DNA of 64,000 nt from Halobacillus dabanensis (GCF_900114165.1 NZ_FOSB01000008.1:62001-126000); one strand, 5' to 3'. Shown: positions 26,256-36,911, numbered from the stretch's first letter. Made by a program: numbers and translations. Notes: generated by a model from the letters alone, not told the origin.

Positions 26256-26296
26256 AATTTCCACCACAATCTTTCCAATTAGAAAGGGGGATGTGG

Positions 26297-27841
26297 ATGA
26301 TTGAATTGAATGGAAGTGACTTGTCGGTCGAGCAAATGGAGAAGATTTGTTACGAACGAGAAACAATTGTCTTATCAAAAGCGAGTTTAATTGACGTAAG
26401 GGCAAGCAGAGAGACTGTCGAAGAAATCGTCGCCAAAGGTCATACGGTGTACGGGATTAATACGGGGTTCGGGAAATTGAGCGACGTTCGGATTGCTTCT
26501 GAAGATGTCGATGACCTGCAACGCCACTTGATCCGTTCGCACGCCTGTGGAGTTGGGGAGCCATTTCCCGAGATCGTCAGTCGGGCCATGATGACATTAA
26601 GATTGAATGCTCTTATGAAAGGTGTTTCCGGTGTCCGCGAAATCGTCGTCCAAAGGTTGCGTTACCTGATTAATGAAGAAATTCACCCCGTAATACCGTC
26701 CCAGGGATCCCTTGGTGCTTCGGGTGATTTAGCGCCACTTGCCCATTTAGCCCTTGTTTTAATGGGAGAAGGAGCGGTTTATTATCGTGGGGAACTGCGA
26801 ACAACGGACGACGTGTATCAAGAGCTGGGGATCCAACCCATCCACTTAAAAGCGAAGGAAGGATTAGCGTTGATCAACGGCACCCAGGCGATGACCGCTG
26901 TCGGTGTGATCAACTATATAGAAGCAGAAAAAAACGCTTTGCAATGTGACTGGGTGGCAAGTCTGACATTACAAGCATTAGAAGGTATACGTGATGCTTT
27001 TCACCCAAGCATCCATGAGGCCCGTGGTTACCCGGAACAGAGCGCTGTTGCAGCACGGATTCGTAACCTTATTCAAGGCAGCCACCTTGTCACTTTTCAA
27101 GGGGAAAAAAGAGTACAGGATGCTTATTCACTTCGGTGTATCCCTCAAGTGCACGGCGCGACGTGGCAGACATTGAACTATGTGCGGGAGAAATTGACGA
27201 TCGAAATGAATGCGGCAACAGACAATCCTCTCCTCTTAGAAGGAGGGAAAGTAGTGGTATCCGGTGGCAACTTCCATGGTCAGCCGATTGCCTTTGCGAT
27301 GGACTTTTTAAAAATTGCCATGAGCGAGCTTGCCAATATTTCCGAGCGGCGGATTGAAAGGCTGGTCAACCCGCAATTGAATGACCTGCCGCCTTTCTTG
27401 AGTCCTAATCCAGGATTGCAATCAGGGCTGATGATCCTTCAATATGTCGCGGCTTCATTAGTTTCCGAAAATAAAACTCTCGCCCATCCTGCAAGTGTCG
27501 ATTCGATTCCGTCCTCTGCCAATCAGGAAGATCATGTGAGCATGGGTACGACGGCGGCTCGTCATGCCTCTGTGGTCATCGATCACGTAAGAAAAGTCCT
27601 TGCCATTGAATTGATTTGCAGCTTGCAGGCGCTGGAAATGAGGGGAGAGGAGCGTGCTTCCCCGTTAGCTCAACAGTTATGGAAGTCTGCCCGGACAATA
27701 GTTCCGGTAATAACGGAAGACCGGGTTTTCTCGAAAGATATAGAAAATATGACCTCATGGCTGAAGGATGGTTCTTTTGACTGGGGAAAATGGAGTTCCG
27801 TGAAAGAAGGAGGAGGAAGTTCTTATGTCGACAACTCGTAA
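26297..27841 (+). CDS. hutH: Histidine ammonia-lyase
   Basis: Converts L-histidine to urocanate and ammonia. The MIO-forming triad ASG is in '[18 protein letters not shown]' (about residue 140). '[15 protein letters not shown]' at the N-terminus and '[15 protein letters not shown]' are family hallmarks. The 514 residues match the usual 505-515. The ATG at 26297 has AAAGGGGG upstream; the longer frame that begins inside hutP is rejected. Its end overlaps hutU by 17 nt. Confidence 0.96.
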   Translation: MIELNGSDLSVEQMEKICYERETIVLSKASLIDVRASRETVEEIVAKGHTVYGINTGFGKLSDVRIASEDVDDLQRHLIRSHACGVGEPFPEIVSRAMMTLRLNALMKGVSGVREIVVQRLRYLINEEIHPVIPSQGSLGASGDLAPLAHLALVLMGEGAVYYRGELRTTDDVYQELGIQPIHLKAKEGLALINGTQAMTAVGVINYIEAEKNALQCDWVASLTLQALEGIRDAFHPSIHEARGYPEQSAVAARIRNLIQGSHLVTFQGEKRVQDAYSLRCIPQVHGATWQTLNYVREKLTIEMNAATDNPLLLEGGKVVVSGGNFHGQPIAFAMDFLKIAMSELANISERRIERLVNPQLNDLPPFLSPNPGLQSGLMILQYVAASLVSENKTLAHPASVDSIPSSANQEDHVSMGTTAARHASVVIDHVRKVLAIELICSLQALEMRGEERASPLAQQLWKSARTIVPVITEDRVFSKDIENMTSWLKDGSFDWGKWSSVKEGGGSSYVDNS

Positions 27842-29489
27842 GGTGAAAGCAAAAACTGGTTCAGTCCTCGAATGTAAAGGGTGGGAACAGGAAGCGGTAT
27901 TAAGGATGCTCTGCAACAACCTTGACCCGGATGTTGCAGAAAAGCCGGAAGAGCTCGTCGTTTATGGAGGAATCGGCAAAGCAGCAAGGAACTGGGAAGC
28001 ATTTGATGCGATTGTCTCCACGTTAAAACGCCTCGAAAAAGATGAAACGATGCTTGTGCAGTCAGGGAAACCTGTAGGGGTGTTCCGAACGCATGAAGCG
28101 GCACCGAGAGTGTTGTTGTCCAATTCTGTGCTTGTCCCGAAATGGGCGGATTGGCAGCATTTCCATGAGCTCGATCGAAAAGGGTTGATGATGTATGGCC
28201 AGATGACGGCAGGAAGCTGGATCTATATTGGCACGCAAGGAATTTTGCAAGGTACGTATGAGACCTTCGCTTCTTTAGCGGATCAGCATTATGGAGGGTC
28301 ATTGAAAGGGACGATTACATTGACTGCCGGTCTTGGCGGTATGGGAGGTGCGCAGCCGTTAGCTGTGACGATGAATGAGGGTGTCGTCATTGCGGTGGAA
28401 GTCGATCAGGACCGGATTACAAAGCGGATCCAGTCCGGCTATTGTGATACCATGACTTCCTCGATCGATGAAGCCTTCCTGTGGGCAAGTGAAGCAAAAA
28501 AGAAAGGCGAAGCGCTCTCCATCGCTCTTTTAGGCAATGCGGCCGAGGTGCATGAAGAGATTTTAGCACGGGGTCTGGACATCGACATCGTGACAGACCA
28601 GACATCTGCTCATGACCCGCTTAATGGCTACATTCCTGAAGGTTATTCTATCCAGGAAGCGGAACAGCTGAGGAACCAGGACCCTGATCACTACGTACGT
28701 CTCGCTTCGGCATCGATGGCCAAACATGTCGATCTTATGCTCCAGTTTCAGAAAAAAGGGAGCATCGTCTTCGATTATGGGAACAACATCCGCCAGGTGG
28801 CCTACGAAGAAGGGGTGCAAGACACGTTCGATTTTCCTGGATTTGTGCCGGCCTATATCCGACCGCTTTTTTGTGAAGGAAAAGGGCCGTTCCGTTGGGC
28901 GGCATTGTCAGGAGATCCGAAAGACATTCACCGGACAGACCAGCTGATAAGAGAGCTTTTTCCAGACAATGAAAAGTTGCTCCGCTGGATCGATATGGCT
29001 CAGGAAAAAGTGCAATTCCAGGGTCTTCCGTCGAGGATCTGCTGGCTAGGATATGGAGAAAGACAGAAGATGGGACTCGCCATTAATGAATTAGTCAAAA
29101 AAGGAGAACTGAGCGCTCCCATTGTGATTGGCAGAGATCACCTCGACTGTGGATCTGTCGCATCTCCCAACAGGGAAACCGAGGCGATGAAAGACGGCAG
29201 TGATGCAGTAGGCGACTGGGCGATTTTGAACGCACTCATCAATACAGCGGCGGGTGGCTCGTGGATTTCTTTCCATCACGGTGGCGGTGTCGGAATGGGT
29301 TACTCCCTTCATGCCGGAATGGTCGCTGTCGCCGATGGTACGGATTTAGCGAAAGAACGACTCACACGCGTGCTCACAACAGATCCTGGAATGGGCATTC
29401 TCCGTCACGCGGATGCTGGGTACGAAAAAGCGATAGAGAAAGCGGAAGAACATGGAGTCGATCTACCCATGAAGAGGAGGGAGCAATAG
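27825..29489 (+). CDS. hutU: Urocanate hydratase
   Basis: NAD-dependent enzyme turning urocanate into imidazolonepropionate, second step of histidine degradation. The 554 residues match the family. Recognisable words are '[24 protein letters not shown]', '[20 protein letters not shown]' and '[23 protein letters not shown]'. GGAGGAGG precedes the ATG inside the hutH tail. hutI follows two nucleotides after the stop. Confidence 0.96.
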   Translation: MSTTRKVKAKTGSVLECKGWEQEAVLRMLCNNLDPDVAEKPEELVVYGGIGKAARNWEAFDAIVSTLKRLEKDETMLVQSGKPVGVFRTHEAAPRVLLSNSVLVPKWADWQHFHELDRKGLMMYGQMTAGSWIYIGTQGILQGTYETFASLADQHYGGSLKGTITLTAGLGGMGGAQPLAVTMNEGVVIAVEVDQDRITKRIQSGYCDTMTSSIDEAFLWASEAKKKGEALSIALLGNAAEVHEEILARGLDIDIVTDQTSAHDPLNGYIPEGYSIQEAEQLRNQDPDHYVRLASASMAKHVDLMLQFQKKGSIVFDYGNNIRQVAYEEGVQDTFDFPGFVPAYIRPLFCEGKGPFRWAALSGDPKDIHRTDQLIRELFPDNEKLLRWIDMAQEKVQFQGLPSRICWLGYGERQKMGLAINELVKKGELSAPIVIGRDHLDCGSVASPNRETEAMKDGSDAVGDWAILNALINTAAGGSWISFHHGGGVGMGYSLHAGMVAVADGTDLAKERLTRVLTTDPGMGILRHADAGYEKAIEKAEEHGVDLPMKRREQ

Positions 29490-29491
29490 GG

Positions 29492-30772
29492 ATGTATGAT
29501 ACAGTAATTGAAAATATCGGGCAGCTTATTTTACCTGCAGATGGTCCGATAAAAGGGAAAGCAATGAACGAGCTGGAAGTGAAAGAAAACATGGCGATAG
29601 CGATTAAAGGGGAAGAAATCGCCTGGATCGGCACGCATGAAGAAAGCAAAAAACTGAAAACAACAACCCGAGTGGATGCACTGGAAAAAACTGTATCACC
29701 TGGTCTCGTCGATCCGCACACCCACCTCGTTTTTGGTGGGTCGCGGGAAGGCGAGCTCGCTTTAAAGCAAGCGGGCGTTCCTTATTTGGAAATATTAAAG
29801 CAAGGGGGAGGCATCCTATCGACGGTCAAGGCGACTAGGGAGGAGTCAGAGGAAACACTTTTTCTTAAAGCGAGAAAGAACCTGGAGAAAATCGCTTCCT
29901 ACGGTGTGACGACGATCGAAGCTAAAAGCGGATATGGCCTGGAAAGGGAAAGTGAACTAAAGCAATTGCATGTTGTGAAGCGTTTGAATGACGAAGGAGC
30001 TCTCGATATCGTATCGACTTTCCTCGGCCCCCATGCGATTCCACCAGAATATAAAGGGAATGCCGATGCTTTTCTTGATACGATGATCCGTTTGTTGCCG
30101 GAGATCAGTGAACAACAGCTTGCCGATTTCACCGATATTTTCTGTGAAACAGGTGTGTTTACAATTGAGCAGTCCCGGAGGTTTATGAAGGCTTCCCAGG
30201 AGCTCGGATTTCAAACGAAAATTCACGCAGATGAAATAGATCCGCTCGGTGGAACAGAGCTAGCCGTTGAAATGGACTCCGTTTCAGCGGATCACCTGGT
30301 GGCAGCCTCCAGGGAAGGAATTACTGGACTTGCGAAAGGGCGGACCATCCCTGTTTTACTCCCAGGAACGACCTTTTACTTAGGAAAAGAACGTTATGCA
30401 GATGCGCGCGGAATGATGGATGCAGGAGCTGCTGTTGCCTTGGCTACAGATTTCAACCCTGGCAGTTGTGTGACCTACAATTTGCAAATGATCATGTCGC
30501 TTGCAGCCTTGAAAATGAGAATGACCCCTGAAGAGATTTGGAACAGTGTCACGGTCAATGCCGCCCATGCCATTGGAAAAGGCGACGAGGCAGGTCGTTT
30601 GAAAGTCGGATGGAAGGCAGACATCGTTTTATGGGATGTGCCGAATTATCAGTATATTGCATACCACTATGCAGCGAATCATGCACAAATGGTATGGAAA
30701 AATGGAACGAAAATATGGGAAAGGAGCGACGCTCGTGTCTTTCCAGTACCTCAAACCGAACAAGAGCACTAA
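29492..30772 (+). CDS. hutI: Imidazolonepropionase
   Basis: A 426-residue amidohydrolase that opens the ring of imidazolonepropionate to formiminoglutamate. Metal ligands are visible in 'GLVDPHTHLVFGGSREGELA' and 'KIHADEIDPLGG', with 'LATDFNPGSCVTYNLQMIMSLA' near the C-terminus. The start at 29492 follows GAGGAGGGAGCAATAGGG two bases after hutU. Its 3' end overlaps hutG. Confidence 0.95.
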   Translation: MYDTVIENIGQLILPADGPIKGKAMNELEVKENMAIAIKGEEIAWIGTHEESKKLKTTTRVDALEKTVSPGLVDPHTHLVFGGSREGELALKQAGVPYLEILKQGGGILSTVKATREESEETLFLKARKNLEKIASYGVTTIEAKSGYGLERESELKQLHVVKRLNDEGALDIVSTFLGPHAIPPEYKGNADAFLDTMIRLLPEISEQQLADFTDIFCETGVFTIEQSRRFMKASQELGFQTKIHADEIDPLGGTELAVEMDSVSADHLVAASREGITGLAKGRTIPVLLPGTTFYLGKERYADARGMMDAGAAVALATDFNPGSCVTYNLQMIMSLAALKMRMTPEEIWNSVTVNAAHAIGKGDEAGRLKVGWKADIVLWDVPNYQYIAYHYAANHAQMVWKNGTKIWERSDARVFPVPQTEQEH

Positions 30773-31673
30773 ATTCAAGGATCGACATACAACAAAAGTC
30801 GACGAATGTGTGAGCCCATACGAAGAAGGGATGCAGGGAGACGTGGGACTTGTCGGACTTCCTTTTTCCAAAACGTCTATTTCTGCCTCTTTAGCATCGG
30901 AAGCGCCTGCTGCAATCAGGAAGGCGCTCGGCTCCTATAGTACGTATTCGGGAGAAAGAGATAAAGATTATCAGAATGTCAGTATTTTAGATTTTGGCGA
31001 TGTGCCGGTTCACCCAACAGATACAAGCGAAACATTGGAACGGCTGAAGACGAGTGTCAAAGAAATGATAGATACCGAAGCATGTGAACGATACATTATG
31101 CTCGGAGGCGATCACGGCGTCAGTTTTCCAAGCATTTCTGCTTTTCAGGAGAAGTTCGGCCGCATTGGTGTCATTCAATGGGATGCCCATCACGATTTAC
31201 GGAACATTGATGATGGAGGACGCACGAACGGTACACCATTTCGCAGTTTGATAGAAGCAGGCGTGCTCAAAGGAGAGGACCTCTTTCAAGTCGGCATCCG
31301 CGACTTCTCAAACGCAAAAGCCTACGCCGACTATGCCACAAACCACGGTGTCCACGCCTACACCATGGCCGACATCGATGACCACGGCATCCATTTTATT
31401 ACAGACCAGGTCATACAAATATTGGAAAATAAAGTCGATTGTATTTATTTATCTGTCGATATGGATGCAGTGGACCAAGCGTTTGCGCCCGGTTGTCCGG
31501 CTATTGGCCCGGGGGGACTGACAGCGAGGGAATTGCTTAGCAGTGTAGCGAAAGCAGCCAAAAACCCTTTAGTTAAAGGAATGGATATTGTAGAAGTAGA
31601 TCCTTCGAAAGATTTCCGTGATATCACGAGCCGCCTTGCCGCTCATGTAATGTTCCGGTTTATGTATAACTAG
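30735..31673 (+). CDS. hutG: Formimidoylglutamase
   Basis: Arginase-family enzyme that hydrolyses formiminoglutamate to glutamate and formamide. Manganese-site motifs are 'GGDHGVSFP', 'WDAHHDLR' and 'SVDMDAVDQAFAPG'. GTG 30735 with AAGGAG upstream gives 312 residues, close to B. subtilis HutG (319); the longer frame is not used. It overlaps hutI by 38 nt. No hutM permease gene follows, unlike B. subtilis; a REP palindrome closes the operon. Confidence 0.94.
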   Translation: MSFQYLKPNKSTKFKDRHTTKVDECVSPYEEGMQGDVGLVGLPFSKTSISASLASEAPAAIRKALGSYSTYSGERDKDYQNVSILDFGDVPVHPTDTSETLERLKTSVKEMIDTEACERYIMLGGDHGVSFPSISAFQEKFGRIGVIQWDAHHDLRNIDDGGRTNGTPFRSLIEAGVLKGEDLFQVGIRDFSNAKAYADYATNHGVHAYTMADIDDHGIHFITDQVIQILENKVDCIYLSVDMDAVDQAFAPGCPAIGPGGLTARELLSSVAKAAKNPLVKGMDIVEVDPSKDFRDITSRLAAHVMFRFMYN

Positions 31674-31694
31674 ATAGATAACATGGGAAAAAAC

Positions 31695-31735
31695 ACCACA
31701 CCAGGTCATCCAAAATTTGGATGGCCTGGTGTGGT
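31695..31735. repeat. REP-like palindrome, copy 2
   Basis: Arms ACCACACCAGGTCATCCAAA (31695-31714) and 31716-31735, one G-T pair. Outer extension ACCAC / GTGGT differs from copy 1 but is still symmetric. It follows hutG by 21 nt; no T-run, so it is a weak terminator at best. Confidence 0.9.
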
Positions 31736-31836
31736 TAATAATGGAAATTAGATGGTCAGATTCTTTCTTGTGTGGTATTTTTAGTAGAGTGTTACCGTTT
31801 GTTTCAGCTCACAAGTTAGGAGAATGAAGTGTAATA

Positions 31837-32247
31837 ATGAGAGAAATAATATTATTGTTAGCGGATGTCGTTAATATTTGGCATGATTTAATCTGGAAAT
31901 TCGCGGACATGATGGGATGGAACGTGAGTGATAAGGATCTTCATTTTTGGGTGATTGGTATACTTGGAATCATCGGACTTATTTTTGTAGATATCGTTTT
32001 TCACGCATTAGCCAAATGGAGCATTACCGCCATTTCGTTTTTATTCACTTTTGCGATGGTACTTGTTTTCGTGTTCGCTGTGGAAATTCAGCAGAAAATT
32101 ACAGGTAGTGGCAATATGGAGTTTGGTGATGCCGTTGTAAGTATTCTAGGGTTCTTCCTGTTTTGCAGCTTTTATTTTATTATCCTTTTAGTGTTCCGTG
32201 GAGTTAGAAAATATAAAAAACATAAAGATGACAAAAACATCGCCTAA
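31837..32247 (+). CDS. Small membrane protein, three or four helices
   Basis: A 136-residue protein with a hydrophobic N-terminal segment, clear helices at about 38-58, 63-84 and 100-122, and a basic tail (RKYKKHKDDKN). No family recognised. AGGAG is 14 nt upstream of the ATG, longer than usual, and a mini-frame ATGAAGTGTTAA-like segment lies between (ATGAAGTGTAA), so translation may be modest. A strong terminator follows. Confidence 0.6.
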   Translation: MREIILLLADVVNIWHDLIWKFADMMGWNVSDKDLHFWVIGILGIIGLIFVDIVFHALAKWSITAISFLFTFAMVLVFVFAVEIQQKITGSGNMEFGDAVVSILGFFLFCSFYFIILLVFRGVRKYKKHKDDKNIA

Positions 32248-32321
32248 GCTGGAGATTTTATAGGAGAATGGGAGCCCAGGGACAACATTGTGAATGTACT
32301 GTGCATTTCTTCTAAAAAATA

Positions 32322-32366
32322 AAACGCGTGAAATCAGATTTGCAAATCTGATTCACGCGTTTTTTC
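32322..32366. terminator. Bidirectional terminator
   Basis: Long stem AACGCGTGAAATCAGATTTG / CAAATCTGATTCACGCGTT (one bulged A) flanked by A and T runs, between convergent genes. Confidence 0.88.
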
Positions 32367-32396
32367 GATCAGGCAGAATTTTTTCCAGCCATTTAT

Positions 32397-33335
32397 TTAC
32401 TGTTCAGAACCGAAATTGACAATCATATCATGCGTTTTTTGAATTTCTTCTTGTGGCATATCAATTAAGAACATCCCATTAACCGTGATGTTTTGCCCTT
32501 CCATTTGGTACGTCTCTACATTCTTCCGGGCACTTCTGTAATTAGTGACGAGCCTTCGCATATCACTGAACTGCATATTTGTGCTCACATTACTGCCGAG
32601 TGCGTCCATGACATTGTCCACTTTGTTCATAGCATCGAGGCTTGCTCCTTTATCTATGATTCCTTGAATGACCTGGCGTTGTCGTTCATTCCGCCCCAGG
32701 TCCCCTTGTGGGTCATTTTTACGCATTCTCACAAAGGCAAGAGCTTCGCGGCCATTGAGATCAATTTCCCCTTTTTCAAAATTAAATCTACCAGAACTGA
32801 AAGCGCGATCGTTATTAACTGTTACACCGCCTACTGCATCCACGACTTGCGAAAGTCCTTCCATATTGACGCGAATATAATAATCCAAATCAATATCAAG
32901 GTAATTTTCAACCGTATCGACCGCCATATCACTGCCCCCGTAGGCATAAGCATGGTTGATCCGGGTGACACGGCCATCTCCGGCGATTTCTGCACGGGTG
33001 TCCCGTGGTATACTCACCATTTGCATTTGATCATTATTTGGATCGAGTGTCATGACAATCATTGTGTCGGAACGGCCGACATCGTCTTCACGTTCGTCCA
33101 CCCCAAGTAAAAGGATATTCAGAGGTTCTTTATTATCGACTTTTTCTTTTGTTTCGTCTGTATCAATGGATGTTACATCCTGGTGTAAGTCTTGGTTTAC
33201 TGTAGTTCGTACTTCGTTATATATCGTATATAAATAAAACCCACCGATCAGTAGCACAAAGGCTACAAAGAACATGAGGATTTTCCAACGTCTACGTTTG
33301 CGTCTTTTCTTTTTCTTCAGGTCCCTACGTCCCAT
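32397..33335 (-). CDS. LytR-CpsA-Psr (LCP) family cell-wall ligase
   Basis: A 312-residue membrane-anchored enzyme that attaches teichoic acid or other anionic glycopolymers to peptidoglycan. It has a very basic N-terminus (KKKKRRKRRRWK), one helix (about 20-40), then the LCP domain with 'PLNILLLGVDERED', 'GRSDTMIVMTLDP', 'MQMVSIPRDTRAEI' (conserved Arg/Asp) and 'ALAFVRMRKNDPQGDLGRNERQRQVI'. AGAGGTGGGGGA precedes the ATG. TagT/U/V-type function is the family role. Confidence 0.92.
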   Translation of the reverse strand: MGRRDLKKKKRRKRRRWKILMFFVAFVLLIGGFYLYTIYNEVRTTVNQDLHQDVTSIDTDETKEKVDNKEPLNILLLGVDEREDDVGRSDTMIVMTLDPNNDQMQMVSIPRDTRAEIAGDGRVTRINHAYAYGGSDMAVDTVENYLDIDLDYYIRVNMEGLSQVVDAVGGVTVNNDRAFSSGRFNFEKGEIDLNGREALAFVRMRKNDPQGDLGRNERQRQVIQGIIDKGASLDAMNKVDNVMDALGSNVSTNMQFSDMRRLVTNYRSARKNVETYQMEGQNITVNGMFLIDMPQEEIQKTHDMIVNFGSEQ

Positions 33336-33429
33336 TCCCCCACCTCTTTCTATAAAGTACTACTCTATTATACGATTTTTGTAGAAGTATGTAAAAATTC
33401 AATCCAGAATGGCCTGCTTCCATAAATTG

Positions 33430-33468
33430 ACGTACCAGGTCATCCAAATATTGGATGACCTGGTACGT
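33430..33468. repeat. REP-like palindrome, copy 3
   Basis: Perfect 18-nt arms (ACGTACCAGGTCATCCAA and complement) around ATA. It lies in the divergent promoter space between the LCP gene and the small lipoprotein gene, so it is not simply a terminator here. Confidence 0.92.
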
Positions 33469-33544
33469 TAATTATTCCCATATGTCGTATGCGAGGGGAG
33501 GCTTGCATAGAATGGTATAAGCTATATATTTGGAGGAATGTAAA

Positions 33545-33907
33545 TTGAGAAAGACGCTGGGGTTGTTGCTGGTGGTCGGTTTGTTGGCAGGGTGTGCAAA
33601 TAATTCGGCAGAGAGATCGATCCAACAATTTACTTCCTCTATGGAGAATGAATTACATTTTGTTTATTTTTATGAAAATGAACCACCTGAGAAAAATATA
33701 CGTTCACAGTTGAACGGAATGAAAGTGTATTTAGCAAGGAAAAATATCACGGCAACCATCAGTTATCAAAAAATCATTGCTGATAGAAATTACCAAAAGA
33801 TTCTCGGTGTGAAGGATCGCCAAATCCTCGTGTTCGATTATAAAGGCATCCGCTACAATGCCCGTAATATTCACGTGTTAGAAGGAATGGTGCTGCAAAT
33901 GGACTGA
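33545..33907 (+). CDS. Small lipoprotein
   Basis: A 120-residue protein starting at TTG 33545 (GGAGG site 8 nt upstream) with signal peptide and lipobox LLAGC (MRKTLGLLLVVGLLAGCANN). The mature part 'ENELHFVYFYENEPPEKNIRSQLNGMKVYLARKNITATISYQKI' has no recognised family. An earlier TTG at 33530 is part of the ribosome site. Function unknown. Confidence 0.7.
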   Translation: MRKTLGLLLVVGLLAGCANNSAERSIQQFTSSMENELHFVYFYENEPPEKNIRSQLNGMKVYLARKNITATISYQKIIADRNYQKILGVKDRQILVFDYKGIRYNARNIHVLEGMVLQMD

Positions 33908-33953
33908 AGAAGAACCATCCGTTTCCTCCAAAAAGACGGATGGTTCTTCTTTC
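33908..33953 (+). terminator. Terminator
   Basis: Stem AGAAGAACCATCCGT / ACGGATGGTTCTTCT, 13-nt loop, short T-rich tail. Confidence 0.85.
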
Positions 33954-34065
33954 CTATGGTTTATAACTATTTGTTTCATCTTTTTGAATTTTGAATGATT
34001 TTGTTAATTTAATATTTCATTATAACTCTATTATATGAAATAATTAAGAAAAGGAGGTGGCGACA

Positions 34066-34974
34066 ATGGTCGATGTATGTACGTATCAGAAATCGAAATT
34101 CAAAGGTCTGGACGCTATTGTTTTGGAAAATGAACGAGTGCGGGCAGTGATTTTGCCGGAGTATGGAGGGAAAATGGTCAGCTTCTTCGATAAAGAAGTA
34201 GAGTATGAATGGTTATATCAAACCCAGGACTCCAAACTTCAAGTACCGCCATACGGAGCGAATTTTTCAGACTATAATTCTAGTGGTTTTGATGAGTTGT
34301 TTTCCTGTCTCCATCTCGAATCGCGTACAAATGGAGAAGAAGCCCTTCACGGGGAAGTATGGATGCTGCCATGGGAGTACAAAGCGACATATGAAGGAGT
34401 GGCCTTACAGGTTCATAGCCCGGAGTTTCCATACAGCTTGAGCAAAAACATTTGCTTACACTCAGAGGGAATTACCATCAAATATGAAGCTATGAATAAA
34501 AGTGATGAAGCCTTTCCGTTCATTTGGTCTCCCCATGCTTTACTAAAAGATGATGCTGACACAGAAATCAAAGTTCCCGGGGACATGGAAAAGGGGATGC
34601 AGCAGAAAGAAGGGGAAACTACCAACACGGACTCTGACAGGCCATCCCTTAGAGCAGGGGCTACAGTTAATCCCAGCCAACGGAAACCGGTGGAATCAGC
34701 TACGGTGGAAAAATTCCGCTTCACGGAGCCGCTGGAAGAAGGTTGGTGCTCCCTGGTGCAACCGAATGTAAACCGAAAGCTGACGTATCGGTTCCCACAG
34801 AAAAATGTTCCGTACCTTTCTGTAAAGAGAACGCGAGGAGAACATATAGCATTAGCACCTTCCACAGGTGTGTATGACTCCGATTCAGCTGAAAAAAGCG
34901 ATCAAGTGTCTTTTATCCCTGCACAAGGAGTTTACACATGGACATTTAATATGGAGGTAAAAGACCACAAGTGA
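34066..34974 (+). CDS. Galactose-mutarotase-like protein
   Basis: A 302-residue soluble protein with the aldose 1-epimerase-like beta-sandwich pattern: 'LENERVRAVILPEYGGKMVSFFDKE' at the start, a central 'HGEVWMLPWEY' and 'FPFIWSPHALLK' with candidate catalytic His. Such proteins interconvert anomers or bind sugars. AAAGGAGGTG precedes the ATG at 34066; the GTG at 34057 overlaps the site. It stands alone, so its substrate is unknown. Confidence 0.75.
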   Translation: MVDVCTYQKSKFKGLDAIVLENERVRAVILPEYGGKMVSFFDKEVEYEWLYQTQDSKLQVPPYGANFSDYNSSGFDELFSCLHLESRTNGEEALHGEVWMLPWEYKATYEGVALQVHSPEFPYSLSKNICLHSEGITIKYEAMNKSDEAFPFIWSPHALLKDDADTEIKVPGDMEKGMQQKEGETTNTDSDRPSLRAGATVNPSQRKPVESATVEKFRFTEPLEEGWCSLVQPNVNRKLTYRFPQKNVPYLSVKRTRGEHIALAPSTGVYDSDSAEKSDQVSFIPAQGVYTWTFNMEVKDHK

Positions 34975-35030
34975 TTTTTTTTACACTCGAATGAAAGCGA
35001 TACCAATATTATGAATGATTAATATCATAA

Positions 35031-35059
35031 AAATCTCCCGTAGGTAACGGGAGATTTTT
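35031..35059. terminator. Terminator between convergent genes
   Basis: Stem AAATCTCCCGT / ACGGGAGATTT followed by TT on the + strand and an A-run on the other side. Confidence 0.85.
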
Positions 35060-35083
35060 CATTGGGCTTAATTTTCTTAATAT

Positions 35084-36454
35084 TTATTTACTGCTCCTGT
35101 TTTTCTGTAGGACTTTCAATCCTTGGTTCATATCAGAGCCGAGGATATAGTTTCGATCTACGAAAGTTCCCCAGAAATAGCCGTCCTCAGGATTGTAATT
35201 TCCAATCTGGACAGGATTACTAGGATCGGTAATATCTACAGCGCGGATGCCACCAGCATAGTGAGATAAGTAGAGTGTATTGCCATGAACTTTTGGATCA
35301 TGGACAGTGTTAGCGAATGTGACGCCGTCTTCTACATTATCTACAAGTTCTGTTTTGAATGTGCTTAACAGTTTCGGGTTCTTTTTATCTTTAATATCGA
35401 AAATTCTTGTATAGCCATATGATTCTTCATAACCTGCTTTCGTAGGATTATACACCTCTCGTGTTTCTATAAGAACATTGCCGCCTTTTGCAAGCGCAGC
35501 CGAGTGAGCGGATCCTTGCACATCTGGAGCATAATCTGTCCTACCTTCAAATTTCACATTGTATGGATCTGATATATCGAGAATAATTGTTCCGAGATCC
35601 CAGAAGGATAGAAGGGCCGTATCCCCGTTATTGTCGGTCATCGTACTATGATTAAAAACAGGACGTGTTTTGCCATCTGGGGAATTCCAGTGGTAACCAT
35701 TGAAGTCTTCATCTACTTCAGGTAATATACGTGGATCAAATTCATAAATCGTTTCAGGCGCAGCTGGGTCACTTACATCAACGAGGGCGAAGTCTTTTTC
35801 TTCCCCATGAGTATAGTAATCTGCATAAGGATTAGCAGCTAAAACAAATGGTTTCCCTTCTTTAACCGTCAAATAAAGCTCATGCGTGCCTGGGACGCGT
35901 TTGTCCATTTCCCAAAAACCGAGTTTTTCAGGAGACTCTGGATTTGTGACATCATATAAAAGAAATCCGCCCTGAGAATCAGGATTGCTGCTGTTTAATT
36001 GTTGGACGCTGACAACTGCCAAATCCCCTTTGAATTCTTTGGTGTTCACTTTTTTAACGATGACTTTTTCTTGCCATGTGCCTGGGATATCATCAGCAAA
36101 CTTGGCCACTTCGACAGGATTGGATGGATCTTTCATATCAAAGACCCGAACTCCACCTTCCCCGCCATTGCTAGTATGCGTGCCCACATAGGCATATCCT
36201 TTATGAGCATAAACATCAGCCGTGTTGTTTTGTACTCCGTCGTATTGTTTCAATTGTACAGATCCCACTTCCCGCCAGTTTCCAACATTCTTGGAACCTT
36301 CAAGGATTGGAATCTGATTCAGTGACTGAGAACCTTCTTGTCCTTTTTCAACAAAAGCATCATCAAGCATATCGTGGGCAAAAGTAGTTGGGGTTACAGA
36401 AAAGACCATCAAACCAGCAACTGCTGAGCTTAGTAATAAGTGTTTCTTATTCAA
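35084..36454 (-). CDS. Secreted LVIVD-repeat (beta-propeller) protein
   Basis: A 456-residue exported protein. TTG 36454 with AGGGGG 7 nt upstream gives MNKKHLLLSSAVAGLMVFSV..TTFA-HD, a clear signal peptide. The mature part holds repeated 'VRVFDMKDPSNPVEVAKF', 'FLLYDVTNPESPEKLG', 'FALVDVSDPAAPETI', 'TIILDISDPYNVKFEG', 'RAVDITDPSNPVQIGNY' units, the LVIVD repeat, predicted to form a beta-propeller. Highly acidic, as expected of a halophile's outer protein. Activity unknown. Confidence 0.85.
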   Translation of the reverse strand: MNKKHLLLSSAVAGLMVFSVTPTTFAHDMLDDAFVEKGQEGSQSLNQIPILEGSKNVGNWREVGSVQLKQYDGVQNNTADVYAHKGYAYVGTHTSNGGEGGVRVFDMKDPSNPVEVAKFADDIPGTWQEKVIVKKVNTKEFKGDLAVVSVQQLNSSNPDSQGGFLLYDVTNPESPEKLGFWEMDKRVPGTHELYLTVKEGKPFVLAANPYADYYTHGEEKDFALVDVSDPAAPETIYEFDPRILPEVDEDFNGYHWNSPDGKTRPVFNHSTMTDNNGDTALLSFWDLGTIILDISDPYNVKFEGRTDYAPDVQGSAHSAALAKGGNVLIETREVYNPTKAGYEESYGYTRIFDIKDKKNPKLLSTFKTELVDNVEDGVTFANTVHDPKVHGNTLYLSHYAGGIRAVDITDPSNPVQIGNYNPEDGYFWGTFVDRNYILGSDMNQGLKVLQKNRSSK

Positions 36455-36664
36455 CAAAATTCCCCCTATAAATGAAAACATTTACCAAAATATAACATAC
36501 GAGGGAGACTATTTCATTAATATTCTGAAAAATGAATCAAAGGAACAATATGTTAGCTAGGCCTTATTGCCTGAGTATCAGAAAAGTATATGGCAAAGTA
36601 CATAGAATACAAGATTTAGAAAAATAATAATAGACAAAAGAACTAGTTAGATAACACCCAAAGA

Positions 36665-36709
36665 TTACCACACCAGGTCATCCAAATATTGGATGACCTG
36701 GTGTGGTAA
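36665..36709. repeat. REP-like palindrome, copy 4
   Basis: Perfect 21-nt arms (36665-36685 and 36689-36709) around ATA, outer part TTACCAC / GTGGTAA, then an A-run on the + strand. It sits between divergent genes (35084 minus, 36912 plus). The rest of the 36455-36911 gap shows no gene. Confidence 0.93.
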
Positions 36710-36911
36710 AAAAAGGGAATTATGATTTGGATAGGGATGGAGTTAGGCAGGGGAGGTGACCAGTCCGTGGGATGGGCTATTTGACTATAATATAGAAGGG
36801 AAACAGCGCTTAAAAGTGGATAGTAGAAAATTGTCAAAAATTGACCTTGAAATCAGATTTCAGAACATTATAATTATTGGTATTATTCTTTTATGTAAAG
36901 GAGGACATATT

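Noticed and set aside
26087-26296. Longer hutH frame beginning inside hutP
   Set aside because: It would read through the regulated terminator; ATG 26297 has the ribosome site and matches family length.
32493-33110. 205-codon plus-strand frame opposite the LCP gene
   Set aside because: Mirror of a well-supported LCP gene; no ribosome site or recognisable domain.
36756-36911. 52-codon extension of the DUF3100-like protein
   Set aside because: No ribosome site, not membrane-like, and ATG 36912 has AAAGGAGG.
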